This document shows, in pieces, positions 22,840-32,151 of a stretch of 64,000 bases of DNA. This stretch comes from JBCDCY01 sp039180875. Lineage in GTDB: Bacteria > Pseudomonadota > Alphaproteobacteria > Rhodobacterales > Rhodobacteraceae. Below the pieces are notes generated by a model, which ran no database searches, was not told the origin of the DNA, and was given only the letters and a program-made list of their open reading frames with translations. The stretch is from contig JBCDCY010000001.1 of assembly GCA_039180875.1 (NCBI GenBank), positions 310,001 through 374,000 of the forward strand. Reading direction: 5' to 3'. Both the position numbers and the translations under genes were made by a program. How positions within the stretch are numbered: position 1 is the stretch's first letter; each line of letters begins with the position of its first letter.

Positions 22840-25161
22840 TCAGTCGGCCGTCAGCAGCGGCGGCTTGTCGCCCGACAAGCGGCGGCTTTCCGGCGGCAGG
22901 ATCTCGAGGTGGAGATCGCCGTCCTGCACCGAGACCACGACGACGCCACCTTTGATCAGCTTGCCGAAGAGCAGCTCCTCCGCCAGCGGCTTCTTGACGT
23001 TCTCCTGGATCACCCTGGCGAGCGGCCGGGCGCCCATACGGTCGTCGTAGCCTTTGTCGGCGAGCCAGGCGGCGGCCTCCGGCGTGAGCTCGATGGAGAC
23101 GTTGCGGTCCATCAGCTGCGCCTCGAGCTGCAGCACGAACTTTTCGACGACCTGCAGGATGACCTCCCGCGGCAGGGCGCTGAAGCTGATCACGGCATCC
23201 AGGCGGTTGCGGAACTCGGGGCTGAAGGTCCGCTCGATGGCGGCGGTGTCCTCGCCCTCCCGCCGCTCGCGGCCGAAGCCGATGGCGGCCTGGGCGAGCT
23301 CTGCCGCGCCGGCGTTCGAGGTCATGATCAGCACGACGTTGCGGAAGTCGACCTGACGGCCGTTGTGGTCCGTCAGCTTACCGTGGTCCATCACCTGGAG
23401 GAGGATGTTGTAGACATCCGGATGGGCCTTCTCGATCTCGTCGAGCAGCAGGACGCAGTGCGGATGCTGGTCGACGCCGTCGGTCAACAGACCGCCCTGG
23501 TCGAAACCGACATAGCCCGGCGGTGCGCCGATCAAGCGACTGACCGCGTGCTTCTCCATATACTCCGACATGTCGAAGCGCAGCAGCTCGACCCCCAGGG
23601 TATCGGCGAGCTGGCGCGCCACCTCCGTCTTGCCGACGCCGGTGGGCCCGGCGAAGAGGTAGTTGCCGATCGGCTTCTCCGGCTCGCGCAAGCCAGCGCG
23701 GGAGAGCTTGATGGCGGCCGACAGCGCCTCGATCGCCGCATCCTGGCCGAAGACGACGCGCTTTAGGCTGACCTCGAGGTCCTTCAGCACCTCGGCGTCG
23801 TCCTTGGAGACGTTCTTCGGTGGGATCCGGGCGATCTTGGCGACCACCTCCTCGATCTCCTTGGCACCGATGGTCTTACGCCGCTTCGATTCGGGCACGA
23901 TGTGCTGCGCCGCGCCGGCCTCGTCGATCACGTCGATCGCCTTGTCCGGCAGCTTGCGGTCATGGATGTAGCGCGCCGCCAGGTCCACGGCGGAGCGGAT
24001 CGCGTCGTGGGTGTAGCGGATCTCGTGATGCTCCTCGAAATACGGCTTCAGACCGCGCAGGATCTTCACCGCATCCTCGACCGAGGGCTCGGTCACGTCG
24101 ATCTTCTGGAACCGGCGGCTGAGCGCGCGGTCCTTCTCGAAATGCTGGCGGAACTCCTTGTAGGTCGTGCTCCCCATGCAGCGGAGCTTACCCGACTGCA
24201 GCGCCGGCTTCAGCAGGTTGGAGGCATCCATCGCGCCGCCCGACGTGGCGCCGGCGCCGATCACCGTGTGGATCTCGTCGATGAAGAGGATGGCGTCGGG
24301 GTGATCCTCGAGCTCCTTCATCACCGCCTTCAAGCGCTCCTCGAAGTCGCCGCGATAGCGGGTGCCGGCCAGCAGCGCGCCCATGTCGAGGGCAAAGATG
24401 GTCGAGCCCGAGAGCACCTGAGGCGCCTCGCCCTGGGTGATCTTGCGGGCCAAACCCTCAGCAATCGCGGTTTTGCCGACGCCGGGGTCGCCCACCAGGA
24501 TCGGGTTGTTCTTGCGCCGGCGGCAGAGCACCTGGATGCAGCGCTCCACCTCGGCATGGCGCCCGATCAGCGGATCGATGTCGCCGCGGTCGGACTTGCG
24601 GTTGAGGTTCACGCAGTATTTGTCGAGCGCGCTTTCCTCGCCGTCCTTGCCCTGGCTGGTCTCGGCATCGTCAGCCACCTGCTCCGCCCCGCGGACGGTG
24701 CGGGTCTCGGACCGGGCAGCGTCCTTGGCCACCCCGTGGCTGATGAAGTTCACCGCGTCGTAGCGGGTCATGTCCTGCTCTTGCAGGAAGTAGGCCGCGT
24801 GGCTCTCCCGCTCCGAGAAGATGGCGACCAGGACGTTGGCGCCGGTCACCTCGGACCGGCCGGTCGACTGCACGTGGATGGCGGCGCGCTGGATGACGCG
24901 CTGGAAGCTGGTGGTCGGCACCGCCTCCGACCCTTCGACGTCGGAGACCAGCGGCTCCAGCTCCTCATCCAGGAAATTGGTGAGCGTCGAGCGCAGTTTG
25001 TCGAGATCGACCGAGCAGGCGGTCATCACCCGCGCCGCTTCGGGCTCGTCGATCAGGGCCAGCAGAAGATGTTCGAGCGTCGCAAGCTCATGCCGGCGGG
25101 CATTCGCGTGCGCCAGCGCGCTGTGGATCGCTTTTTCCAAGGTGTCCGAGAATGACGGCAT
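22840..25161 (-). CDS. clpA: ATP-dependent Clp protease ATP-binding subunit ClpA
   Basis: A 773-aa AAA+ unfoldase that feeds substrates to ClpP. Clp-N repeats (about 1-145) include HALAHANARRHELATLEHLLLAL. AAA module 1 has Walker A GDPGVGKT and FIDEIHT; module 2 has GPTGVGKT and LLDEIEKAHPDVYN. The ClpP-docking loop IGFGR is present near residue 628. The length matches ClpA rather than ClpB, as there is no middle domain. ATG at 25161 with GGAGGGG upstream. The adaptor gene clpS, often next to clpA, is not in the 264-bp gap upstream, where I see no gene or clear motif. Confidence 0.95.
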   Translation of the reverse strand: MPSFSDTLEKAIHSALAHANARRHELATLEHLLLALIDEPEAARVMTACSVDLDKLRSTLTNFLDEELEPLVSDVEGSEAVPTTSFQRVIQRAAIHVQSTGRSEVTGANVLVAIFSERESHAAYFLQEQDMTRYDAVNFISHGVAKDAARSETRTVRGAEQVADDAETSQGKDGEESALDKYCVNLNRKSDRGDIDPLIGRHAEVERCIQVLCRRRKNNPILVGDPGVGKTAIAEGLARKITQGEAPQVLSGSTIFALDMGALLAGTRYRGDFEERLKAVMKELEDHPDAILFIDEIHTVIGAGATSGGAMDASNLLKPALQSGKLRCMGSTTYKEFRQHFEKDRALSRRFQKIDVTEPSVEDAVKILRGLKPYFEEHHEIRYTHDAIRSAVDLAARYIHDRKLPDKAIDVIDEAGAAQHIVPESKRRKTIGAKEIEEVVAKIARIPPKNVSKDDAEVLKDLEVSLKRVVFGQDAAIEALSAAIKLSRAGLREPEKPIGNYLFAGPTGVGKTEVARQLADTLGVELLRFDMSEYMEKHAVSRLIGAPPGYVGFDQGGLLTDGVDQHPHCVLLLDEIEKAHPDVYNILLQVMDHGKLTDHNGRQVDFRNVVLIMTSNAGAAELAQAAIGFGRERREGEDTAAIERTFSPEFRNRLDAVISFSALPREVILQVVEKFVLQLEAQLMDRNVSIELTPEAAAWLADKGYDDRMGARPLARVIQENVKKPLAEELLFGKLIKGGVVVVSVQDGDLHLEILPPESRRLSGDKPPLLTAD

Positions 25162-25425
25162 ATCGCGCCCCTCCTCTCAATTCATGCGAAGCGGCTGCGC
25201 GTCGTCGTCACCCCCGCCATCGCCGCTTGGCGCCTTCAGTAGATTTCGCCTTTGTCGGCCATCCTTCAAGCCCAAAGACCGAATTAACGCCGATGCACGC
25301 GCGGTGCGGTCGGATGCGCCACACGACCGGCCGGTCAGCCGATCCGGTCAAACCGCTGATAACACTCGACGTCTGACCGCGAGGTTAAGCCCACCCGCGC
25401 GCCGATCGGCCGCATGACATTAATT

Positions 25426-28400
25426 TTATGCGACGCGCTGCGAGACGTCGGGCGAAAATTCGAGCAACAGATCCTTGGCATCGACCTGCGCACCCTTGTC
25501 TGCATGGATTGCCGCGACGGTGCCTGCCCGCTCGGCCCGGATGGCGCTTTCCATCTTCATCGCCTCGATGGTGAAGAGCGTGTCGCCCGCCGCCACTTTC
25601 TGGCCAACGCTCACACCCACGGCGGCGATGATCCCCGGCATCGGCGCTGCAATATGACAGGGATCGTCGGGATCGGCCTTGGGCCGGGCCACCACGCTGG
25701 CCGCGACGGAGCGATTCGGCACCCGGATCACGCGGGGCTGGCCGTTGAGCTCGAAAAACACCCGGACATTGCCGTCCACGGTGGTCTCGCCCACCGCCTG
25801 CAGCACGACGTTCAGGCGCTTGCCCGGGTCGATGTCGACCTCGATCTCCTCCCCCGGGGCCATGCCGTAGAAGAAGGTGGGGGTCGGCAGGGTCCGGACC
25901 GGCCCGTAGACCACGTGGCGCTTCATGTAGTCGGTGTAGACCTTGGGATACATCAGGTAGCCCGACAAGTCCTCGTCATCGAGGGGGACGCCGTCGAGCG
26001 CCTCGGTCGCCTCGGCCCGTGCCGCCTCGAGATCGGCAGGGGGCATGGTGGCGCCGGGGCGGGTGGTGAGCGGTGCCTCGCCCTTCAGCACCTTCCGCTG
26101 CAGCGCCTCGGGCCAGCCGCCCGGGGGTTGGCCGAGATTGCCGCGCAGCATGTCGATCACCGACTCGGGAAAGGCGACCTCCCGCTTCGGGTCCTCCACA
26201 TCGGCGCGGGTGAGACCCTGGGAGACCATCATCAATGCCATATCGCCCACCACCTTGGAGGAGGGCGTCACTTTCACGATGTCGCCGAACATCCGGTTCA
26301 CCTCGGCGTAGGTCTCCGCCACCTCGCCCCAGCGCTCTTCGAGGCCGAGGGAGCGGGCCTGTTCCTTGAGGTTGGTGAACTGCCCGCCCGGCATCTCGTG
26401 CAGATAGACCTCCGACGCGCCGGAGATCGTGCCGGACTCGAAAGCGGCGTAGAGCGGGCGCACCCCCTCCCAATACCGGCTGATCTCCCGGATCGCCGCG
26501 CCGTCGAGCCCGGTGTCGCGGTCCGAGCTGCGCACCGCCTCGACGATCGAGCCGAGGCAGGGCTGCGAGGTGCCGGAGGAGAAGCTGTCCATCGCCGCAT
26601 CGACCGCGTCCACGCCGACCTCTGCCGCCGCGAGCACCGTGGCCGCCGCGATGCCGCTCGTGTCGTGGGTGTGGAAATGGATGGGCAGGCCCACCTCTTC
26701 CTTCAACGCCTTGAAGAGCACGCGGGCGGCGGCGGGCTTCAACAGCCCCGCCATGTCCTTCACACCGAGGATATGGGCGCCTGCCCCCTTCAACTCGCGC
26801 CCCATGCCGACATAGTAGGCGAGGTCGTACTTCGCCCGGTCGGGGTCGAGGATGTCGCCGGTGTAGCAGATCGCCGCCTCGGCCACCCGGCCGGTCTTCC
26901 TCACCGCGTCGATGGCGACACGCATGTTCTCGACCCAGTTCAGGCTGTCGAAGATGCGGAAGACGTCGACCCCGGTCTTCGCTGCCTGATCGACGAATTT
27001 CTCCACCACGTTGTCGGGGTAGTTGGTGTAGCCCACCCCGTTCGAAGCGCGGAGCAGCATCTGGGTAAGCAAGTTGGGCATCGCCGCCCGCAGGTCCCTC
27101 AGCCGCTGCCAGGGGCATTCCTGCAGGAAGCGGTAGGCGACGTCGAACGTGGCACCCCCCCAGCATTCGACGGAGAAAAGCCCCGGCAGCTGATGCGCAT
27201 AGGCCGGCGCCACCTTGATCATGTCGATGGAGCGCATGCGGGTGGCGAGCAGGCTCTGGTGCCCGTCGCGCATGGTGGTGTCGGTGAGGAGCAGCCGGTC
27301 CTGCTCCAGCATCCAGGCGGCGAGGCCCTCCGGCCCCTCAGCCTCCAGCAACTGCTTGGTGCCGTTTGGCGGCGGACCGTCGGGATGGGCGGGCGGCGTC
27401 GGGGGATGGACCTCGGCTGAGGAGCGGGGGCGGCTCTGCGTCTCGGGATGGCCGTTCACCGTGATGTCGGCGATGTAGGTGAGGATGCGGGTGGCGCGGT
27501 CGCGCCGCTCCTTGAAGTCGAACAGCTCCTCGGTCTCGTCGATGAAGCGGGTGGTGTAGCGATCCTCGAGGAAATCGGGGTGCTTCAGCAGGTTCTCGAC
27601 GAAGGCGATATTGGTCGCGACGCCACGGATGCGAAACTCCCGCAGCGCCCGGTCCATACGCGCGATCGCCTCCCCCGGCGTGGGCGCCCAGGCCGTCACC
27701 TTCTCGAGCAAGCTGTCGTAGTGGCGGGTGATGACCGCGCCGGAATAGGCCGTGCCGCCGTCGAGGCGAATGCCGAAGCCGGTGGCGCCGCGATAGGCGG
27801 TGATGCGGCCATAGTCGGGGATGAAGCTGTTCTGCGGATCCTCGGTCGTCACCCGGCACTGCAGGGCGTGGCCGTCGAGCGTCACATCCTCCTGGCGCGC
27901 CACGCCGGTCGCCTCGGCCAGCGTCTTGCCCTCGGAGACCAGGATCTGGGCCCGGACGATGTCGATGCCCGTCACCTCCTCCGTCACGGTGTGCTCGACC
28001 TGGACCCGGGGATTGACCTCGATGAAGTAGAAGGCGCCGGTGTCCCTATCCATCAGGAACTCGACGGTGCCGGCGCATTGATAGCCCACATGTGCGCCGA
28101 TCCGGAGGCCGAGATCGGCGAGCTCCTGGCGCTGGGCCTCGGTAAGGTAAGGGGCGGGCGCACGCTCCACGATCTTCTGGTTCCGCCGTTGGACGGAGCA
28201 ATCCCGCTCCCAGAGGTGATAGAGCCCGCCATGGCTGTCGCCGAGCAGCTGCACCTCCACATGCCGCGCCCGGGCGACGAGCTTTTCGAGGTAGCCTTCG
28301 CCGTTGCCGAAGGCGGCCTCGGCCTCCCGCTGGCCGGCGCGGACCTTCTCCTCCAGCTCGTCCTCGCCGTGGATCGGCCGCATGCCGCGCCCGCCCCCGC

Positions 28401-28893
28401 CCCAGGAGGCCTTGAGCATCAAGGGATAGCCGATCTCGCCGGCCATGCGCCGGACCTCGGCCATGTCGTCCGGCAGCACCTCCGTCGCCGGCACCACGGG
28501 AACGCCCGCCTCCATGGCGATGCGGCGGGCGGAGGCCTTGTCGCCGAGGGCCCGCATCGTCTCAGGCTTCGGCCCGATGAAGGTGAGGCCGGCCTCGGCG
28601 CAAGCCTCGGCGAAGTCCGGGTTCTCCGACAGCAGGCCGTAGCCCGGATGCACCGCATCGGCGCCCGAGGCCTTGGCGACCCGGATCACCTCCTCGATCG
28701 CCAGATAGGCCTCAACCGGCCCAAGCCCCGCGCCGATCTGGTAGGCCTCGTCGGCCTTGAAGCGGTGGAGCGAGAGCTTGTCCTCCTCCGCATAGACCGC
28801 CACCGTGCGCTTTCCGAGCTCGTTGGCGGCGCGCATCACCCGGATGGCGATCTCGCCGCGGTTGGCGATCAGGATCTTGGCGAAATCCGGCAT
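25426..28893 (-). CDS. pyc: Pyruvate carboxylase
   Basis: A 1155-aa biotin enzyme that carboxylates pyruvate to oxaloacetate. The order is biotin carboxylase (1-450: KILIANRGEIAIRV, SWGGGGRGMR, EVNPRVQVEHTVTEEVTG), carboxyltransferase TIM barrel (about 545-810: TDTTMRDGHQSLLATR, ECWGGATFDVA, HTHDTSG), PYC/OADA domain, and biotinyl carrier domain near the C-terminus with the lysine in EAMKMES. Full length for a single-chain pyruvate carboxylase. Anaplerotic role in the cytosol. Monocistronic by spacing. The carrier domain ends in SPDVSQRVA with a TAA stop. Confidence 0.97.
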   Translation of the reverse strand: MPDFAKILIANRGEIAIRVMRAANELGKRTVAVYAEEDKLSLHRFKADEAYQIGAGLGPVEAYLAIEEVIRVAKASGADAVHPGYGLLSENPDFAEACAEAGLTFIGPKPETMRALGDKASARRIAMEAGVPVVPATEVLPDDMAEVRRMAGEIGYPLMLKASWGGGGRGMRPIHGEDELEEKVRAGQREAEAAFGNGEGYLEKLVARARHVEVQLLGDSHGGLYHLWERDCSVQRRNQKIVERAPAPYLTEAQRQELADLGLRIGAHVGYQCAGTVEFLMDRDTGAFYFIEVNPRVQVEHTVTEEVTGIDIVRAQILVSEGKTLAEATGVARQEDVTLDGHALQCRVTTEDPQNSFIPDYGRITAYRGATGFGIRLDGGTAYSGAVITRHYDSLLEKVTAWAPTPGEAIARMDRALREFRIRGVATNIAFVENLLKHPDFLEDRYTTRFIDETEELFDFKERRDRATRILTYIADITVNGHPETQSRPRSSAEVHPPTPPAHPDGPPPNGTKQLLEAEGPEGLAAWMLEQDRLLLTDTTMRDGHQSLLATRMRSIDMIKVAPAYAHQLPGLFSVECWGGATFDVAYRFLQECPWQRLRDLRAAMPNLLTQMLLRASNGVGYTNYPDNVVEKFVDQAAKTGVDVFRIFDSLNWVENMRVAIDAVRKTGRVAEAAICYTGDILDPDRAKYDLAYYVGMGRELKGAGAHILGVKDMAGLLKPAAARVLFKALKEEVGLPIHFHTHDTSGIAAATVLAAAEVGVDAVDAAMDSFSSGTSQPCLGSIVEAVRSSDRDTGLDGAAIREISRYWEGVRPLYAAFESGTISGASEVYLHEMPGGQFTNLKEQARSLGLEERWGEVAETYAEVNRMFGDIVKVTPSSKVVGDMALMMVSQGLTRADVEDPKREVAFPESVIDMLRGNLGQPPGGWPEALQRKVLKGEAPLTTRPGATMPPADLEAARAEATEALDGVPLDDEDLSGYLMYPKVYTDYMKRHVVYGPVRTLPTPTFFYGMAPGEEIEVDIDPGKRLNVVLQAVGETTVDGNVRVFFELNGQPRVIRVPNRSVAASVVARPKADPDDPCHIAAPMPGIIAAVGVSVGQKVAAGDTLFTIEAMKMESAIRAERAGTVAAIHADKGAQVDAKDLLLEFSPDVSQRVA

Positions 28894-28989
28894 CCGACGG
28901 GTCCCTTCGGCAACGCTCTAATGTGATCATAGCGCGGCGCGGCCCGGGGTTCAGCCCAATTTGTGCACTGCACCAAAGCCGGCCCGGCG

Positions 28990-29952
28990 TCAGGCCGCCT
29001 CACGCCGCCGCGCCTCCGCCACCCGGTCGCGCAACAGCCGTGCCCGGATCTCGGTCAGCACGATCCGATTGGCCGCCACCAGATCGGCGATCAGACCGCC
29101 GACGAAGGTGACTGCGGCCACCGCGAGCAATGCGCCGCCGATCACCAATGACTGCACGTGCCCCTGCCCCTCGCCGTCGAGGTAGAGCAGCAGGAAGCGG
29201 ACAAAGACGATGATCCCCGGGGTCGCAGCGATCGCGGCCAGCCCGGTGAAGAAGCGGAGCGGATTGTAGAGCACGAAGATCCGCACGATCGTCACGGCCG
29301 AGCGCAGGATGTAGCCGAGCATCGACTTCATCAGCCGCGACGGCCGGGTGGGCGGGTTCACCTCGACCGGCACCCAGGTCATCGGAATGCCGAGCCGCCC
29401 GGCCTGGATGATGGTCTCGAGCGTGTAGGAATAGCTGCTGAAGACGTAGAGGCGCGTCGCGGCCTCGGCCGTCATGGCGCGAAAGCCGCTCGGCGCATCG
29501 GGGATATCGGTGCCCGAGAGCAGGCGCACCACCCAGCTGCCGAGCTGCTGCAGCGTGCGCTTGACCGGCGAGAAGGTCTCGATCTTGCCGATCGGCCGGG
29601 CGCCGACGACGATCTGCGCCTCGCCGGCGACGATGGGGGCGACGAGCGCCGGGATCGAGGCCGCGCTGTACTGATTGTCGGCGTCGAGGTTCAGGATGAC
29701 GTCGGCACCGCGCATCAGCCCGGCCTCGAGCCCGATGGAGAAGGCGCGGGCCAATCCCTCATTGTGCGGCAGCACCACCACATGATCGACGCCGGCTTCC
29801 CGGGCGACCTCCGCCGTGCCGTCGGTGGAGCCGTCGTCGATCACCAGGATCTCGACGGTGTCGAAGCCCGGGACGGTGCGCGGCAGGGCGGCGAGCGTCT
29901 CCGGTAACTGCTCGGCTTCGTTGTAGCAGGGGATTTGCAGGATCAGCTTCAC
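28990..29952 (-). CDS. Family 2 glycosyltransferase with C-terminal membrane spans
   Basis: A 320-aa protein. The GT-A domain (about 1-225) has IPCYNEAEQLPETL, VIDDGSTDGT and the metal-binding NLDADNQY (Asp-x-Asp). GARPIGKIETFSPVKR and APSGFRAMT resemble polyprenyl-phosphate sugar transferases (dolichol-phosphate mannosyltransferase-like). Two hydrophobic segments follow (about 240-265 and 278-305). It starts at GTG 29952 in a GTGA overlap with the upstream membrane protein. Together they suggest a lipid-linked sugar donor made by this enzyme and used by its partner. Confidence 0.85.
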   Translation of the reverse strand: MKLILQIPCYNEAEQLPETLAALPRTVPGFDTVEILVIDDGSTDGTAEVAREAGVDHVVVLPHNEGLARAFSIGLEAGLMRGADVILNLDADNQYSAASIPALVAPIVAGEAQIVVGARPIGKIETFSPVKRTLQQLGSWVVRLLSGTDIPDAPSGFRAMTAEAATRLYVFSSYSYTLETIIQAGRLGIPMTWVPVEVNPPTRPSRLMKSMLGYILRSAVTIVRIFVLYNPLRFFTGLAAIAATPGIIVFVRFLLLYLDGEGQGHVQSLVIGGALLAVAAVTFVGGLIADLVAANRIVLTEIRARLLRDRVAEARRREAA

Positions 29953-31823
29953 CGTCGCGGCTCCAGCCGGAAGAGCTCCATCGCCGGGGGATAGTCCGTC
30001 GGGGTGGCCTGGAGATCGGGCCGCTCCGCCAACAGCTCATCGCGCCGACCGACGCCCTGGACGAACACGGGCCGCCCCTCCGCCACGGCGACGTCGAAGG
30101 CGGTCATGCCGACGGCCGGGGTCTTCCAGGCGACGATCATCCCCTGATCGGCCCGCAGCCGCTCGGTGTGATGGGTGAGGCCAAAGACGAAGATCAGCGC
30201 ATCCTCCGGCAGACCCATGCTTTCGGTGGCGATGTTGTGGGCATGGGCTCGCCGTTTCTGGTTCTCCACCAAATCGTAGGCATAGCCGAAGAGGAAGGCC
30301 GCGATGAAGCCCGCGCGGCCGGCCGATTGCGCGAAGAGCGCCAAGCCGCTCATCCGCGGGAAAAGCAATGCCGCCGCCACCGCCAGCAGCGTGATCGCGA
30401 AGAGCCAGAGGCCGGCCCGGCTTTGCACCACCGCGGCCGGGGGCGCGCCGAACTGCACGTAGACCGCCACGGCACCGGTCAGCGCCCCGAGGATCGCCAC
30501 AGTCAGGATCAGCTGGCGCCGGATCGGCACCCGCGTGGTCCGCGCGCTCAGCGTCGACCAGCCGAGGGCCGCGAGCACGGCGAGGAAGGGCAGCAGCGGC
30601 AGGAAGTAGCGCATGGAGGCCGACAGCCCGCCATGCCACTCCGTCCGGGCAAAAGGCGCGATCCAGATCGCCATCGGCAATAGGCAGAACAGCACCCGCT
30701 CGGCCGAGGCACGCCCCCGCAGGAACGGCAGGGCGGCGAGGATCAGGGCCATCCAGGGTAGGCTCTGCGCCAGGGCCTTCTTATGGATCTGCCAGAAGAC
30801 CAGGAAACCGTCGGTCTCGCTGATGCCGATATAGCGATCGGCGAGGGAGAAGGCCTGCAGATCGATGGCCAGCACCCAGGTTCCCCGCACGATCTGCCAG
30901 GCGAGGGTCGCCACGGGCGGTACCAGAAACAGCAGTGCCGCGCCGAGGCCGAGCGCGACCCACCAAAACCGCGCGAGCAGATCCCGCGCCCGGTCGAAGC
31001 GCAGGGCGATGGCGAGCGCGAAGGCCAGCAGCGCGACGGCGACGTAGAGCGGATCGACGATCGCCGTGTGGTTCGCCGTCCGCGAGCCGTAGGAGATGGG
31101 CGAGAACACGCCGAACTTCGCCAGGTTCGCCCAGGCGGCGAGCAGGGCCGGCGGCGCGGCGCCGAGGGCAAAGGCCAGTACGCCGACAATCGGGCGCCGT
31201 GCCACCGCGATCAGCCAGAGCAGGAAGCCCGGCGCAGCCAGGATCGCGTCGACCCGGGCATGGAGAGCAAAGCCCACGGCCAGGCCCGCCAGCGCCAGTG
31301 GCACAAATCGGTCGGCCAATACCCCCCGCGCCACACCCCAGGCGGCGAGCGTCAAAAGCGCCAGCGACACCGCGTGGGGCCAGACGCCCACTGCGTAGTC
31401 CACCAGGAAGCTCGCAAAGGCGACGATCAGCACGGCCAGGCGGGCGATGTCGCGTTCCGGAAACAGCGTGCGGGCAAGGCCCCAGGTGGCGAGCAGCGCC
31501 AGGCCCGCCGCCACGGCATTCACCACCATCATGCCCTTGGCCCCGAAGATGCCGGCGAGCGGCGCCGTCGCGATCATGTAGCCGAGGGGGTATTGCGGGG
31601 CGAGGCCCTGCTCCGTCCGGGCGAAGAACGGCGGCACCAGGGCCTCCAACCGATGGGCGAGCCAGCCATTGGAGAGGTGGAGCGCTCCGCTGTCCCAGAA
31701 GCGCTGGGCGCCGACGAGATAGAGCGCCTCGTCGATGGTGTAGAGCCCCGCCGAGCCCGGGCCGACGATGAAGGCCAGCCAGACGAGCGTCGGCGCCAGG
31801 ATCACCGGCGCGATCCGGTTCAT
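29949..31823 (-). CDS. Polytopic membrane protein, glycosyltransferase family 39/ArnT-like
   Basis: A 624-aa protein with about 11-12 hydrophobic segments. An acidic first loop after TM1 (TIDEALYLVGAQRFWDSG) holds the Asp-Glu pair typical of GT-C enzymes such as ArnT and protein mannosyltransferases. A C-terminal soluble domain (about 545-624) follows. ATG 31823 is preferred over a GTG four codons upstream. Cotranscribed with, and overlapping, the GT2 gene, the usual pairing for lipid-linked sugar transfer in the periplasm. The specific acceptor cannot be told from sequence. Confidence 0.7.
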   Translation of the reverse strand: MNRIAPVILAPTLVWLAFIVGPGSAGLYTIDEALYLVGAQRFWDSGALHLSNGWLAHRLEALVPPFFARTEQGLAPQYPLGYMIATAPLAGIFGAKGMMVVNAVAAGLALLATWGLARTLFPERDIARLAVLIVAFASFLVDYAVGVWPHAVSLALLTLAAWGVARGVLADRFVPLALAGLAVGFALHARVDAILAAPGFLLWLIAVARRPIVGVLAFALGAAPPALLAAWANLAKFGVFSPISYGSRTANHTAIVDPLYVAVALLAFALAIALRFDRARDLLARFWWVALGLGAALLFLVPPVATLAWQIVRGTWVLAIDLQAFSLADRYIGISETDGFLVFWQIHKKALAQSLPWMALILAALPFLRGRASAERVLFCLLPMAIWIAPFARTEWHGGLSASMRYFLPLLPFLAVLAALGWSTLSARTTRVPIRRQLILTVAILGALTGAVAVYVQFGAPPAAVVQSRAGLWLFAITLLAVAAALLFPRMSGLALFAQSAGRAGFIAAFLFGYAYDLVENQKRRAHAHNIATESMGLPEDALIFVFGLTHHTERLRADQGMIVAWKTPAVGMTAFDVAVAEGRPVFVQGVGRRDELLAERPDLQATPTDYPPAMELFRLEPRR

Positions 31824-32151
31824 CGACCGCCCCACGCCGCGATCGAGGCCCTGGCGCCTCGAAGATCGGAGTATTCGCTCATGTCCCGTCCACCGTCGTT
31901 GCGGCGCGATCTCTCTCTAGCGGCGCAGGCTCGGCCGCTGCAACGGGCGCGTGATTGCGCGCTTTCTGTGTCGAAATCATGGTCGTGGGTCGCGAGGAAA
32001 GGGGGCGCTGCCCCCCTCTCGCGCCTGGCGGCGCAATTCACCCCCTGGGATACGTCTCCCACTGCGAAGGAACCTGGGTTTTCTTGCTGGAAAAATATCC
32101 CCGCCGGAGGCATCGAAGCAGCAGTGGTGGTGTGAGCCGGTGGGAGGGGAC
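31824..32151. other. 328-bp non-coding gap with hairpin and dispersed repeat
   Basis: No convincing gene. It holds a strong GGGGGC-GCT-GCCCCC hairpin at 32001-32015, followed by repeat copy 3 at 32048-32111 and then the pobA ribosome site. Divergent promoters for the glycosyltransferase operon and pobA must lie here but I cannot place them. Confidence 0.6.
32048..32111 (-). repeat. Dispersed palindromic intergenic repeat, copy 3
   Basis: About 64 bp. In reverse orientation it reads GCCTCCGGCGGGGATATTTT then CCAGCAAGAAAACCC and ends with GTATCC. The most diverged copy: its distal arm reads GGATACG instead of GGATATTT. It lies between divergent genes, directly upstream of pobA, unlike the other three. 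Confidence 0.75.

Noticed and set aside
25414..27420. Long open frame of 668 codons on the plus strand opposite pyc
   Set aside because: It is His/Arg/Gly-rich with no recognisable motif and lies fully antisense to the pyc coding frame. Such frames are expected in very GC-rich DNA. Similar long antisense frames opposite the carnitine operon (6169-8499, 8016-10523) and opposite the OmpA-tailed gene were discarded for the same reason.
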